This document shows positions 1-6,397 of a stretch of DNA of 30,851 bases, one piece after another. The notes under the pieces were generated by a model, which saw only the letters and a program-made list of their open reading frames with translations, was not told where the DNA came from and made no database searches. The translations under genes and the position numbers were made by a program. The stretch is from DATBGS01 sp036557885 (GTDB lineage Bacteria; Chloroflexota; Ktedonobacteria; Ktedonobacterales; DATBGS01): the NCBI GenBank assembly GCA_036557885.1, contig DATBGS010000064.1:1-30851 (forward strand), in the 5' to 3' direction. Within the stretch, counting starts at the first letter, position 1. Every line of letters begins with the position of its first letter.

Positions 1-131
1 ACCATCTCAGTAGGAGAGGCAGGCAGGGACGTCTTTCTTCGTCGGTCAAGCCGAAAGTAGCCACAGAGTCCCTTGCTTGCCAGTCGTCCAGGTAGAAGCT
101 TTTGCAAGCTCCCAACCTTATTCTAATATAC

Positions 132-146
132 AAGTAGCCAGCATAG
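132..146. repeat. Solitary end of the dispersed GCTGGCTACTT repeat family
   Basis: The sequence AAGTAGCCAGCATAG matches the right-hand terminus of the palindromic repeats found at 2983-3080, 14239-14397 and 28252-28396. No matching left arm is visible upstream inside the window; a weaker partial match (GAAAGTAGCCA) lies at 53-63. The first 204 bases otherwise hold nothing that I can recognise as a gene. Confidence 0.5.
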
Positions 147-166
147 GGGCACCAGGGATGGTTGGT

Positions 167-196
167 GATCGAGAATTCGACTCCTTCGGTTCCGCA
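167..196 (+). repeat. 30-nt direct repeat, copy 1, resembling a tRNA 3' end
   Basis: This segment matches 14621-14650 at 27 of 30 positions and in the same orientation. Its core (TTCGACTCCTTCGGTTCCGCA, here split as TTCGACT + CCTTCGG + TTCCGCA) resembles the T-loop, acceptor strand and CA end of a tRNA, but the T-stem does not pair properly and no 5' acceptor partner (CGGAACC) lies upstream. It could be a tRNA-derived attachment remnant or coincidence. Copies 1 and 2 bracket about 14.4 kb. Confidence 0.4.
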
Positions 197-204
197 GGCG
201 CACC

Positions 205-903
205 TCAAGAGTGGGCGATTCTGTCTCCCTTTTCGTCTCGATTCTGCTGAGCTCCCCCTTCCCCCTTTTGGTGCCTTTTTCGCGCCGCTGTTCTATGGCC
301 CCTTACGAGAAAGAGTGCCTCGCCGGGATAAGCGAGGAGGCGCTTCAGGAAAATGGTCGGGCGGTGTCGATGGTGCCAGGACTCAGCGGTTCGGAGGTAT
401 TTTCCGCCCATTACGGCGTCAAAGAGACGAGCAGGCCGTACAATGGTCCAGTCAAGAACACTCTTCATGGCCAGCGTTTCCATCCGAACCATATCAGCGT
501 ATGTCGTCTTCCCAACGATTGCTTTGATGATGCTCCCAAAGATGAAGCCTTCCTGAGGATTAGCGTGGGGCTTGGTGCCTCCCGAACTCACACAGACGAG
601 GCGGAGCAGGCCATGATGCTTCATCGCCTGGATGATGTTGGCCGTGCCTTTAGAATAGACCGTAATCGGTTTGCGGCTGAAAGGGACACCTAGCATCGAG
701 AGAATCGCCTCCTGTCCGGCAACCACTTGCTCAACCGCTGCAAGGTTGAACACGCCTGCACTCGTGAGCTGCAAATGTGCGTCTTAGAGAGGGAATGCCT
801 CCAAGTGACGGGTGGACGCGACCACGCTATGCCCTGAAGCCAGCGCTTGTTTTGACAGGATTCGTCCTGTTGGGCCATTGGCGCCAAAAATGGCAATATG
901 CAT
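205..903 (-). pseudogene. NmrA-like NAD(P)-binding protein, broken
   Basis: Starting at ATG 903 the translation opens with a Rossmann motif (HIAIFGANGPTGR, residues 2-14, the GxxGxxG class of NmrA/SDR-like NAD(P)H-binding proteins). An in-frame TAA at 784-786 interrupts it after 39 residues (…RHLEAFPL-stop-DAHLQ…). The same frame then continues with well-conserved family sequence (PFSRKPITVYSKG, LVCVSSGG, LDWTIVRPARL). After about position 396 the translation becomes low-complexity and no longer family-like, so the C-terminal part is also lost or shifted. It lies 40 nt downstream of the FMN reductase gene on the same strand and was probably the last gene of the MarR-controlled operon. The stop could be a single C-to-A change of a Ser codon. 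Family identity is fairly sure; loss of function is inferred from the stop and the missing C-terminus. Confidence 0.75.
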
Positions 904-942
904 GATGGTTCTTCTTTTTCCTGTGAGCGCCCCAGGGACATG

Positions 943-1542
943 CTACTCGTGATGCTGCCAATCACGGGCGCGTGCCGGGATGAGGGCCGTGGCCCACCAG
1001 AGCAACTCGGTCATCATGCCAGTGAACGCCCGATCAAGAAAGACCGCCCCCGGAGCATCAGACTGGTTGGAGATGTTGAGACCCAAGCCAGGGATCAGGG
1101 AGATCCCCACTTGCTCGCGGATTGGGACTATTTTTACCTCGATCAGAACCTGGCGCAACTGCTCGGCGGCCCGATACCCTGCGGCGAAACCGCCATAGCT
1201 AATGATCGCCGCAGGTTTATGGACCCACGGGTGGTAGAGGTGATCAATCGCGTTCTTGAGCACCGCCGGATAGCCATGATTGTACTCCGGGGTCACAAAC
1301 AGAAAGCCATCGGCCCGCTCCACCTGCGCTGCCCACTGCTCAGCTTCGGGCATGATCGGTCCTTGCGCTGGCAGGGCAGGGGCCTCGAAGAAGGGGAGCG
1401 CCACCTCGCGCAGATCCACCATTTCCACCGTGACATCGCTGCGCTGAGCTAAGCGATCCATGAGCCAGTGGGCGATCACTTCCCCACGGCGCCCCTGCCG
1501 TGTACTGCCAAAGATCACTAACAGATGCGGTTTGGTATTCAT
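943..1542 (-). CDS. NADPH-dependent FMN reductase family protein
   Basis: A 199-residue flavodoxin-like reductase. The N-terminus has the FMN phosphate-binding signature (FGSTRQGRRGE, about residues 9-19), and the middle has the family motif PEYNHGYPAVLKNAIDHLY followed by KPAAIISYGG. Such proteins are cytosolic homodimers or homotetramers that reduce FMN, quinones or azo compounds with NAD(P)H. I chose ATG 1542 because it is preceded by GGAG about nine bases upstream and begins with the expected beta strand (HLLVIFGS). The reading frame stays open much further upstream, but that stretch is a relic of a different gene (PPOX family) that runs into this one without a stop. It is the only apparently intact enzyme gene of the MarR-linked cluster. 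The exact substrate cannot be told from sequence. Confidence 0.88.
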   Translation of the reverse strand: MNTKPHLLVIFGSTRQGRRGEVIAHWLMDRLAQRSDVTVEMVDLREVALPFFEAPALPAQGPIMPEAEQWAAQVERADGFLFVTPEYNHGYPAVLKNAIDHLYHPWVHKPAAIISYGGFAAGYRAAEQLRQVLIEVKIVPIREQVGISLIPGLGLNISNQSDAPGAVFLDRAFTGMMTELLWWATALIPARARDWQHHE

Positions 1543-1589
1543 CACTTCTTCTCCTTTGCGGCTGTTCGTGTGGATTCCCCCCGGACCAT

Positions 1590-1910
1590 ACTGCGACAGC
1601 TCTTTGGTCAGGAGCAGAGAAACAATGTAGGTGGGCGTGAGACGGATGAACTCATCCGAGAAGGCTGGCATGACCTGTTTCCCCCCTGTTGAAAACGCCT
1701 GGACGGTTCCCCGCATCTCGATGAAGCGCGGCTGCCAGGGAGGTAACACATCATCCACGACAAAGGCCACGCGCCCCAGCTCGAATTACCTCGCGATATT
1801 TCTTACTGGTGGCGAAATTGTGGCCGCCAATAGCAATGGTATCGGTCTCAGGATTGTAGCGAAAGCCGACCGGGACGATATGCAGATCGCCTTTCCCATT
1901 GGTGGTTACA
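1590..1910 (-). pseudogene. PPOX-class (pyridoxamine-phosphate-oxidase-like) protein relic
   Basis: Two frames together spell a recognisable split-barrel PPOX/F420-type protein. From about 1910 down to 1790 one frame reads GKGDLHIVPVGFRYNPE, then TIAIGGHNFATSKKYREV. Another frame continues from 1770 with VAFVVDDVLPPWQPRFIEMRG, then IRLTPTYIVS. The break lies at about 1771-1790 (frameshift or small deletion before GRVAFVVDD). The first ~20 residues of a normal family member are missing, and the 3' end runs in frame into the FMN reductase without a stop codon. Family members bind FMN or F420 and reduce or protect against electrophiles. It is surely non-functional as written unless the assembly contains errors. 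Confidence 0.72.
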
Positions 1911-2007
1911 GGGCGTCAACATCGTGGGCATTGACACCAGCAACAAACAGGTGATGCCGATCCTCAGGGTGGTGAGCAGCCATGAGGCTCCCTTCAGGGG
2001 TCGTCAT
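1906..2007 (-). pseudogene. N-terminal stub of a SnoaL/NTF2-like protein
   Basis: ATG 2007 is preceded by AAAGGA at a normal distance, so the translation start is intact. The short product reads MTTPEGSLMAAHHPEDRHH then LFVAGVNAHDVDAL and stops at TAA 1906-1908. The phrase NAHDVDAL followed by LYxPDA is characteristic of SnoaL/DUF4440 (NTF2-fold) proteins, but here the sequence jumps directly into a PPOX relic in another frame. A deletion that fused two neighbouring genes explains the arrangement. The assignment rests on roughly 20 residues and is therefore tentative. Confidence 0.45.
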
Positions 2008-2040
2008 ACGGTGGTCCTTTCTTTTCCATCACGACAGGAT

Positions 2041-2089
2041 GCAGGTGTGTGCCTCCAGGAGCACTGCATGAGAATCTGCACACACCTGC
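2041..2089. repeat. 12-bp perfect stem-loop in the leader of the MarR-linked operon
   Basis: GCAGGTGTGTGC (2041-2052) and GCACACACCTGC (2078-2089) are perfect inverted repeats separated by 25 nt. They lie between the operator-like site at 2102-2115 and the ATG at 2007, so they would form a hairpin in the 5' leader of a minus-strand transcript. No T-tract follows on either strand, so this is not a classical terminator. It may be a second regulator site or an mRNA structure. Confidence 0.55.
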
Positions 2090-2101
2090 TCGCTATTTAA
2101 A

Positions 2102-2115
2102 TGGCATGCAAACTT
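2102..2115 (-). promoter_or_regulatory. Operator-like site 2 (probable MarR target)
   Basis: On the minus strand this reads AAGTTTGCATGCCA, identical over 14 nt to the site at 2595-2608. The core TTTGCATGCCAA-type sequence is a near palindrome around GCATGC. It sits upstream of the SnoaL/PPOX/FMN-reductase block, between possible -35 (TTCGAA) and -10 (TAAATA) elements with a 17-nt spacer. The promoter elements are weak, but a shared 14-mer before both transcription units strongly suggests one regulator binds both. Confidence 0.6.
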
Positions 2116-2147
2116 ATTCGAAGGCAAAAAAAAGAGCGTGATCTGGC

Positions 2148-2573
2148 TTATTTCCCCTCACAGTTCTGCAAGGCTCTCGTGAGCAAGCGGATGAAAAAGG
2201 CCCGTTCGTCAGCAGAAAACCCTCGAAGCGCGTGCGCATTCACCTCCTCTTCAAAGACCGCTGTCATCTGTTCAAGCGCTCGACCTCGCTCGGTGAGAAA
2301 CACCCGTTGTACCCGTTTGTCGCTCTTGTCAGATCTGCGTTGGATGAGCCCCAGGTGCGTCATACGTTGTACCAACCCGGTGACAGTCGCCCCATCCAAG
2401 CCGAGGAGATCTTGCAGTTCCACCTGAGATCTCCCCTCTTGTCGCCACAGGTGCTTGAGCAAGGCCCACTGAGACATGGTCACGTCAGCGCTTTTTAAGT
2501 GACGATCCATGTCCAAGGCCATCGCATGCGCTAGTTTATTGATGAGCAAGCCAGGACTGTCAGCGAAATCCAC
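2148..2573 (-). CDS. MarR-family transcriptional regulator
   Basis: A 141-residue winged-helix protein. The N-terminal helix (GLLINKLAHAMALDMDRHL) and the DNA-binding core (MSQWALLKHLWRQEG, then VELQDLLGLDGATVTGLVQR, then the wing RRSDKSDKRVQRVFLTERG) are typical for MarR regulators, which act as dimeric repressors released by phenolics, quinones or oxidation. I place the start at GTG 2573 because GGGAGG lies eight bases upstream. A longer reading from TTG 2609 would run through the operator-like site at 2595-2608, which belongs to the promoter region. The gene is transcribed towards an FMN reductase, a PPOX relic and an NmrA-like relic, the usual partners of redox/electrophile-sensing MarR proteins. 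Identical 14-nt sites before marR and before the next genes suggest autorepression plus control of the downstream operon. There is no Cys in the region normally used by YodB/QsrR-type sensors that I can point to with certainty, so the signal is unknown. Confidence 0.9.
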   Translation of the reverse strand: MDFADSPGLLINKLAHAMALDMDRHLKSADVTMSQWALLKHLWRQEGRSQVELQDLLGLDGATVTGLVQRMTHLGLIQRRSDKSDKRVQRVFLTERGRALEQMTAVFEEEVNAHALRGFSADERAFFIRLLTRALQNCEGK

Positions 2574-2594
2574 GTCAGCAGCCTCCCAGCCATG

Positions 2595-2608
2595 AAGTTT
2601 GCATGCCA
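2595..2608 (+). promoter_or_regulatory. Operator-like site 1 in the marR promoter
   Basis: AAGTTTGCATGCCA on the plus strand, the exact inverted counterpart of the site at 2102-2115. It covers the expected transcription start just downstream of the -10 box at 2611-2616, an ideal place for a repressor to block initiation. Confidence 0.65.
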
Positions 2609-2610
2609 AT

Positions 2611-2640
2611 AATATATCAGCTCTCGAAGAGCACTGTCAA
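2611..2640 (-). promoter_or_regulatory. Strong sigma-70-like promoter of marR
   Basis: On the minus strand a perfect -35 TTGACA (2640-2635) is followed after 18 nt by TATATT (2616-2611). The predicted start falls at about 2604, inside operator-like site 1. The spacer itself contains a small palindrome (GCTCT-TCG-AGAGC). Confidence 0.7.
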
Positions 2641-2982
2641 GACTTTTTCGCTGCTGCTCTGCTGATGGTGGCTTGGCGGGAGAGCGTCGCTCATGAGGTT
2701 CGGTTTCAGAAGAAAGAGGGGAGGTGGCATTCCCATCTACAACTGAAGGACTAGGAGAGCAACCTGAGGAATGTCAGGCTGACAGCTCCTCCTGTGGTGA
2801 CTACTTAAGAGATTCGGCGACGAACAAACGGGTTTGCCAGAGTTTGTGAGGATGTAGCGGACGTTTATCTCTGCTCTGTAGGTGTCACTCACCAAGGCAT
2901 CACCATCACGGTGACCGATTGAAGCGCTGCTGATGACCTGAGACCCCCATAGCAGGCGAATTTTCCACCTACTCCTTTCACT
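2641..2982. other. Gene-free segment, no recognisable content
   Basis: No reading frame here looks like a known protein on either strand and I see no structural RNA. It lies between the marR promoter and the MITE-like repeat at 2983 and is probably remnant DNA of the neighbouring insertion sequences. Confidence 0.5.
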
Positions 2983-3080
2983 GGCTGTGCTGGCTACTTT
3001 CCTCATCCGGGCGAAAAATAGGTATTGAGTACAATTGAACAAGTTATTTGTGGCTGATGAGGAAAGTAGCCAGCACAGCC
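2983..3080. repeat. MITE-like palindromic repeat, copy B (25-bp perfect terminal inverted repeats)
   Basis: A 98-bp element whose ends (2983-3007 and 3056-3080) are perfect 25-bp inverted repeats containing GTGCTGGCTACTTTCCTCATC. The central part (about 3022-3060) is nearly identical to 28339-28377 in copy D. It has no coding capacity. It replaces the 3' part of the IS66 transposase gene, either by insertion with deletion or by having been the junction of an earlier deletion. Confidence 0.75.
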
Positions 3081-4037
3081 CATGCTTGCTGTTGTTCGTA
3101 CACAAAGGTCAGGTTTCGTAGCAAGTGGGCTCCGCAGATGCTGTGGGCACAGCGATACTGATCGTAGCTGGCCCAGCGATCTTGCATGGCTCGCCCCGTA
3201 AAGCGTGGCCAAATGCCAATTGCCTCGAGCGCTTCGTGCCCACGCTTGCGATGCCCAGCCAAGTGCGTGAGCCAGCGCGTACTATTCACATGGAGCCAAT
3301 GTAACTGGCCCATGACCCGCACGCCGGTCTCATCCCTGTGCTGTAAAGGACTGGCGAGGATGCCCTCGGCAATCTGGAGCACAGTTGGCTTCAAATGGCT
3401 TCAAAACGGTGGAGGCTTGATGCACCCAGCGAGCCAGCGTCCCGGCTGAGAGCGCGCACCCACACAGCTCGGCTAGCGCTTCACAGGTGCGCTCGGCGGG
3501 AACGAAGTGGGCCTGATGCAAATACACAGCCAGCGCTCGTACGTGAACGCCATACTGGGCTCTTGCCCGTACCTCAGCTGGAAACGTCCCACAATTCATC
3601 TGCTGGCACTCTGGACAGCAGACCTGCTCCACTTGATGTTCGCTGACCACCAATTTCCATGGCGGCAGATCTCGCACCTGGCGACGTTCGATGATTTCGC
3701 CGGTTAGGCCCTCTAACGAGTGCTGACAACGCGTGCAGAGATGAGGGCGATGTTGGAATACCTCGTCGGGCTGCTCTACCAGCGGTAACGTAAACCCAAG
3801 GTGACCCCGCTGGCCTCCTATGCTCCGGCCACTTGGGATGCGCTGGCTGCATGTCTTGCGGGTTGGGCCATCAGTGGAAGGTGGCTTACTGCTATAATGG
3901 CTATCTTTTCTCAGATGCCTTTTCCGTTTGGACTGCAAAGCCAGAGCCCGCGCCAACTGCTGGCGCAGGGCATTCACTTCTGCCCGCAATGCGGTGTTTT
4001 CCGCCTCCAGGTGGGCGATGCATTCTTCTCCGCTCAT
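3044..4037 (-). pseudogene. IS66-family transposase (TnpC-type), frameshifted and 3'-truncated
   Basis: From ATG 4037 the protein begins with a leucine-rich coiled coil (HLEAENTALRAEVNALRQQL), then the basic linker with SSKPPSTDGP, a zinc-binding segment (CTRC … CCPEC) and the start of the DDE domain, all in IS66 order. A 10-bp tandem duplication at 3386-3405 shifts the frame; deleting one copy restores STVLKPTVLQIAEGIL. The second frame carries HRDETGVRV with the first catalytic Asp, QDRWASYDQY with the second, and CGAHLLRNLTF. After VYEQQQAW the sequence enters the repeat at 2983-3080 and ends at an accidental stop (3044), so the third catalytic residue (Glu) and some 150 or more C-terminal residues are absent. 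Two independent lesions make it inactive. No terminal inverted repeats of the IS could be assigned. Confidence 0.88.
3386..3405. repeat. 10-bp tandem duplication that frameshifts the IS66 transposase
   Basis: TGGCTTCAAA occurs twice in succession (3386-3395, 3396-3405). Removal of one copy joins the two transposase frames into uninterrupted IS66-like sequence, so this duplication is the inactivating event for that gene. Confidence 0.85.
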
Positions 4038-4408
4038 GCCCCTATTCTACCGGACTGTGCAATACCCACCTGAATACACACGGGATCTTGATGGTGAACA
4101 GATTTTCGAGTATGCTTCCAAACGGTGAGGCACGCTGGCAAAGCTAGCCAGTGAACAGGAACCGAAGACCCCTCACCTGAGTATGGGTAGACCCCTGGTA
4201 ACTAATTGGGGGATGCGCTCCAGAGCCCTGATAAGCATTTGAGGAGCCTTGCAACCTCTGGTGTGTATTTGGGTACGGCACATCCACGGTTCCTGGCCTC
4301 TCCGCCCCCAAAAACTGCCCCTTCTCCCCAATGTTTCCATAAGCATTAGTTACCCCTGATGCCCTCTGTTTTGGCAAGCAGGTCTATACGAAATGGCTGC
4401 CGCCAATC
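4038..4408. other. Intergenic segment with a wide inverted repeat
   Basis: No believable gene. GGTAACTAAT (4197-4206) and ATTAGTTACC (4345-4354) form a 10-bp perfect inverted repeat about 140 nt apart, each bordered by related GGGG/CCCC runs, and AAGCATT-type motifs recur inside (4231-4238, 4341-4347). An open frame across it (4144-4377, minus) has no protein-like composition. It may be an eroded mobile-element end or a structured intergenic element; I recognise no riboswitch class. Confidence 0.4.
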
Positions 4409-4708
4409 TCACTGATAAGCTAATGATGTAAGTAGCACCACAGGTGAAACCGTGAGCGGTTGGGTCGCATGCACAAAGGCGCTGGCGAATTTGCCATCCC
4501 CTACCTCCCAACTAGCCGAGAGGGTGCGCGGGTCCAGGCCGACCTCCGCAGCCGTATAGCGACGAGTGAACTCCACGCTGATAGCTTCAAACCCGGCCTC
4601 GGCCAGCATCTGCTGATAGGTTTTGATTTCCAGCGCTCCTGCCAGACAATCCACCCAGGCCTCCTTATTGTGACGGAGGTTCTCTGGCACCGGCCCATCA
4701 GCCACTAC
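4409..4708 (-). pseudogene. 3' fragment of an arsenite methyltransferase gene
   Basis: The reading frame encodes only the C-terminal ~100 residues of an ArsM-type SAM methyltransferase: VADGPVPENLRHNKEAW followed by CLAGALEIKTYQQMLAEAGF and finally KFASAFVHATQP. In the family this stretch follows the SAM-binding domain and includes one of the conserved Cys residues that bind arsenite (here in WVDCLAGAL). The SAM-binding half is missing: upstream the frame meets a stop at about 4726-4730 and no other frame restores it. It is thus a truncated relic beside other debris, just before the promoter region of the operon starting at 4894. The family assignment rests on the PVPE…W…C(I/L)AGAL pattern. 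Confidence 0.65.
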
Positions 4709-4893
4709 GGTCGTCCCTTCGTGCTACAGCTTCATCTGCTTGTGCGAGGGCGGCATACTCGCCTCAAGCTGATCGAGTCCAGCAGAGCGAGACGGCTCCA
4801 GGATATACGGACTCAACGACGGCGTAAGTTTTTTGTAAGAGATGGCCTTTACACTACGCAGCAGCATTCGATTTTCTCAAAGAGGGAGGAGTG

Positions 4894-6393
4894 ATGGAGA
4901 ACCGCACCTGTCTGGTCATCCCAGCGCTGAATGAAGCGCCTGTTATTGAGCGTGTGATACGTTCGCTGCGCGCCAGCGCTGCCCTGCAACGCACGCACCT
5001 TGACGATATTCTGGTGGTGGACAATGGAAGCGATGATGACACGGCAGCCCTTGCTGCCGCTGCGGGCGCACGCGTGGTGCGAGAACCCCAACGCGGCTAC
5101 GGGCGCGCGTGCCTGACAGGAGTTCTGGCAGCATCCCAGGCCGAGGTGATTGTGTTGATGGATGCCGATGGGAGCGATGTGCCTGAAGACATCCTGCGTG
5201 TTTGGGAGCCGGTGCATGCTGGCGCAGCCGCTCTGACAATGGGGTCAAGGGTGCGCGGGCACTGCGAGCCAGGCGCCCTCACCCCACAGCAGCGGGTGGG
5301 CAATGCAGTGGGCGCGCTACTCTTGCGCCTCCTGTACGGCCTACAGATCACGGACCTTGGACCGCTACGGGCTATTCGCCGCGAAACGCTGCTCCGCCTG
5401 GACATGCACGAGATGACGTATGGCTGGTCCACCGAGATGCTCACCAAGGCGGCCCGGCTGGGACTCACCATCAAAGAGGTGCCCGTTGACTATCGGCAGA
5501 GGGCTGGAGGCACCTCCAAAGTTGCCGGAACGCTGCGCGGCACATGTAAGGCGTCGGTGTCCATCACGCGAACTATCGCGCGCTGCCGACACTGGCAGCC
5601 AGGCCAGCGACCCCCATTTCCTCTGCAAGGCTCATCATCTGCTGGTGGCACAAGCACGCGGCGGGCGCTGTTTATAGTAGCGCGCCTGCCGCTGCCTGGG
5701 CAGACCAAAACCCGCCTTGGTCGGGCCATTGGGAACGAGCAGGCTACCAGGCTGTATGCCGCGTTTCTGAGTGATCTTGGAACGCGCTTTACTCAAGCAG
5801 CCGCCTCCGGTGGGTACGATCTCTACTGGTACTTTTCGGCGCCAGAAGGGTTTGGCGAGGCAGATTTTGCTGCCTATGTTCCTCCTGGCGCGGCACTGCT
5901 GCGCCAGAAAGGACACACGTTTGCAGAGCGCCTCTGGACAGGCTTCCAGACAGTGAGCGCGCGAGGCTACGAACAGATTCTTGTGCTTGGCTCCGATTCT
6001 CCTCATGTGCCAGCCACCTGGATTACTCATGCATTTGAAGCCCTGGAAACACATTCGGCGGTCCTCGGCCCTGCGCACGATGGCGGCTATTATCTGCTCG
6101 GCCAGCGCGCAGCCCCTCAGCCAGTTGATCTGTTTACCGGCATTGCCATGAGCACATCTAGCGTGTGCACGGAGACGGTGAGGCGGGCGCAGATGGCAGG
6201 CATGCGCGTCGCCTATCTCCCCGCCACCTTTGACGTAGACGAAGCCAGCGACCTTGCTTATCTCTCTGAAGCGCTGCGGCAGGCCCCCTCGCACCAGGCT
6301 GATCCCGCGCCAGAAACGGTGTCTTGCTTGCGGGCGCTGGCCGAGTTTCAGGCCGATAAGCCGCCAGCCCTGGTGGGCATGTACAGAGGGTGA
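4894..6393 (+). CDS. Bifunctional glycosyltransferase: GT2 domain fused to DUF2064 (TIGR04282-type) domain
   Basis: A 499-residue fusion. Residues 1 to about 225 form a GT2 domain of the dolichyl-phosphate-glucose/mannose synthase type: LVIPALNEAPVIE, VVDNGSDDDT, and a metal-binding DxD (LMDADGSD, Asp90/Asp92), then TDLGPLRAI and EVPVDYRQRAGGTSK. After a Pro/Ser-rich linker (about 232-255) comes a second nucleotidyl/glycosyltransferase-like domain (ALFIVARLPLPGQTKTRLG to about 460) with GSDSPHVP and GPAHDGGYYLLG, the marks of DUF2064 (rSAM/selenodomain-associated transferase 1). These two domains are normally separate neighbouring genes. ATG 4894 follows GAGGGAGGA; GTG 4891 is an alternative one codon earlier. 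It opens a five-gene operon; the next gene starts five bases after its stop codon. Probable role: transfer of an NDP-sugar to a polyprenyl phosphate or other lipid acceptor at the inner face of the membrane. The acceptor is unknown. Confidence 0.88.
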   Translation: MENRTCLVIPALNEAPVIERVIRSLRASAALQRTHLDDILVVDNGSDDDTAALAAAAGARVVREPQRGYGRACLTGVLAASQAEVIVLMDADGSDVPEDILRVWEPVHAGAAALTMGSRVRGHCEPGALTPQQRVGNAVGALLLRLLYGLQITDLGPLRAIRRETLLRLDMHEMTYGWSTEMLTKAARLGLTIKEVPVDYRQRAGGTSKVAGTLRGTCKASVSITRTIARCRHWQPGQRPPFPLQGSSSAGGTSTRRALFIVARLPLPGQTKTRLGRAIGNEQATRLYAAFLSDLGTRFTQAAASGGYDLYWYFSAPEGFGEADFAAYVPPGAALLRQKGHTFAERLWTGFQTVSARGYEQILVLGSDSPHVPATWITHAFEALETHSAVLGPAHDGGYYLLGQRAAPQPVDLFTGIAMSTSSVCTETVRRAQMAGMRVAYLPATFDVDEASDLAYLSEALRQAPSHQADPAPETVSCLRALAEFQADKPPALVGMYRG

Positions 6394-6397
6394 AGGT

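Noticed and set aside
167..196. Complete tRNA gene
   Set aside because: Only a 3'-end-like segment is visible; no paired acceptor strand, D-arm or anticodon arm upstream.
4144..4377. 77-codon minus-strand frame in the intergenic region
   Set aside because: Composition follows the local repeats and there is no start signal or similarity.
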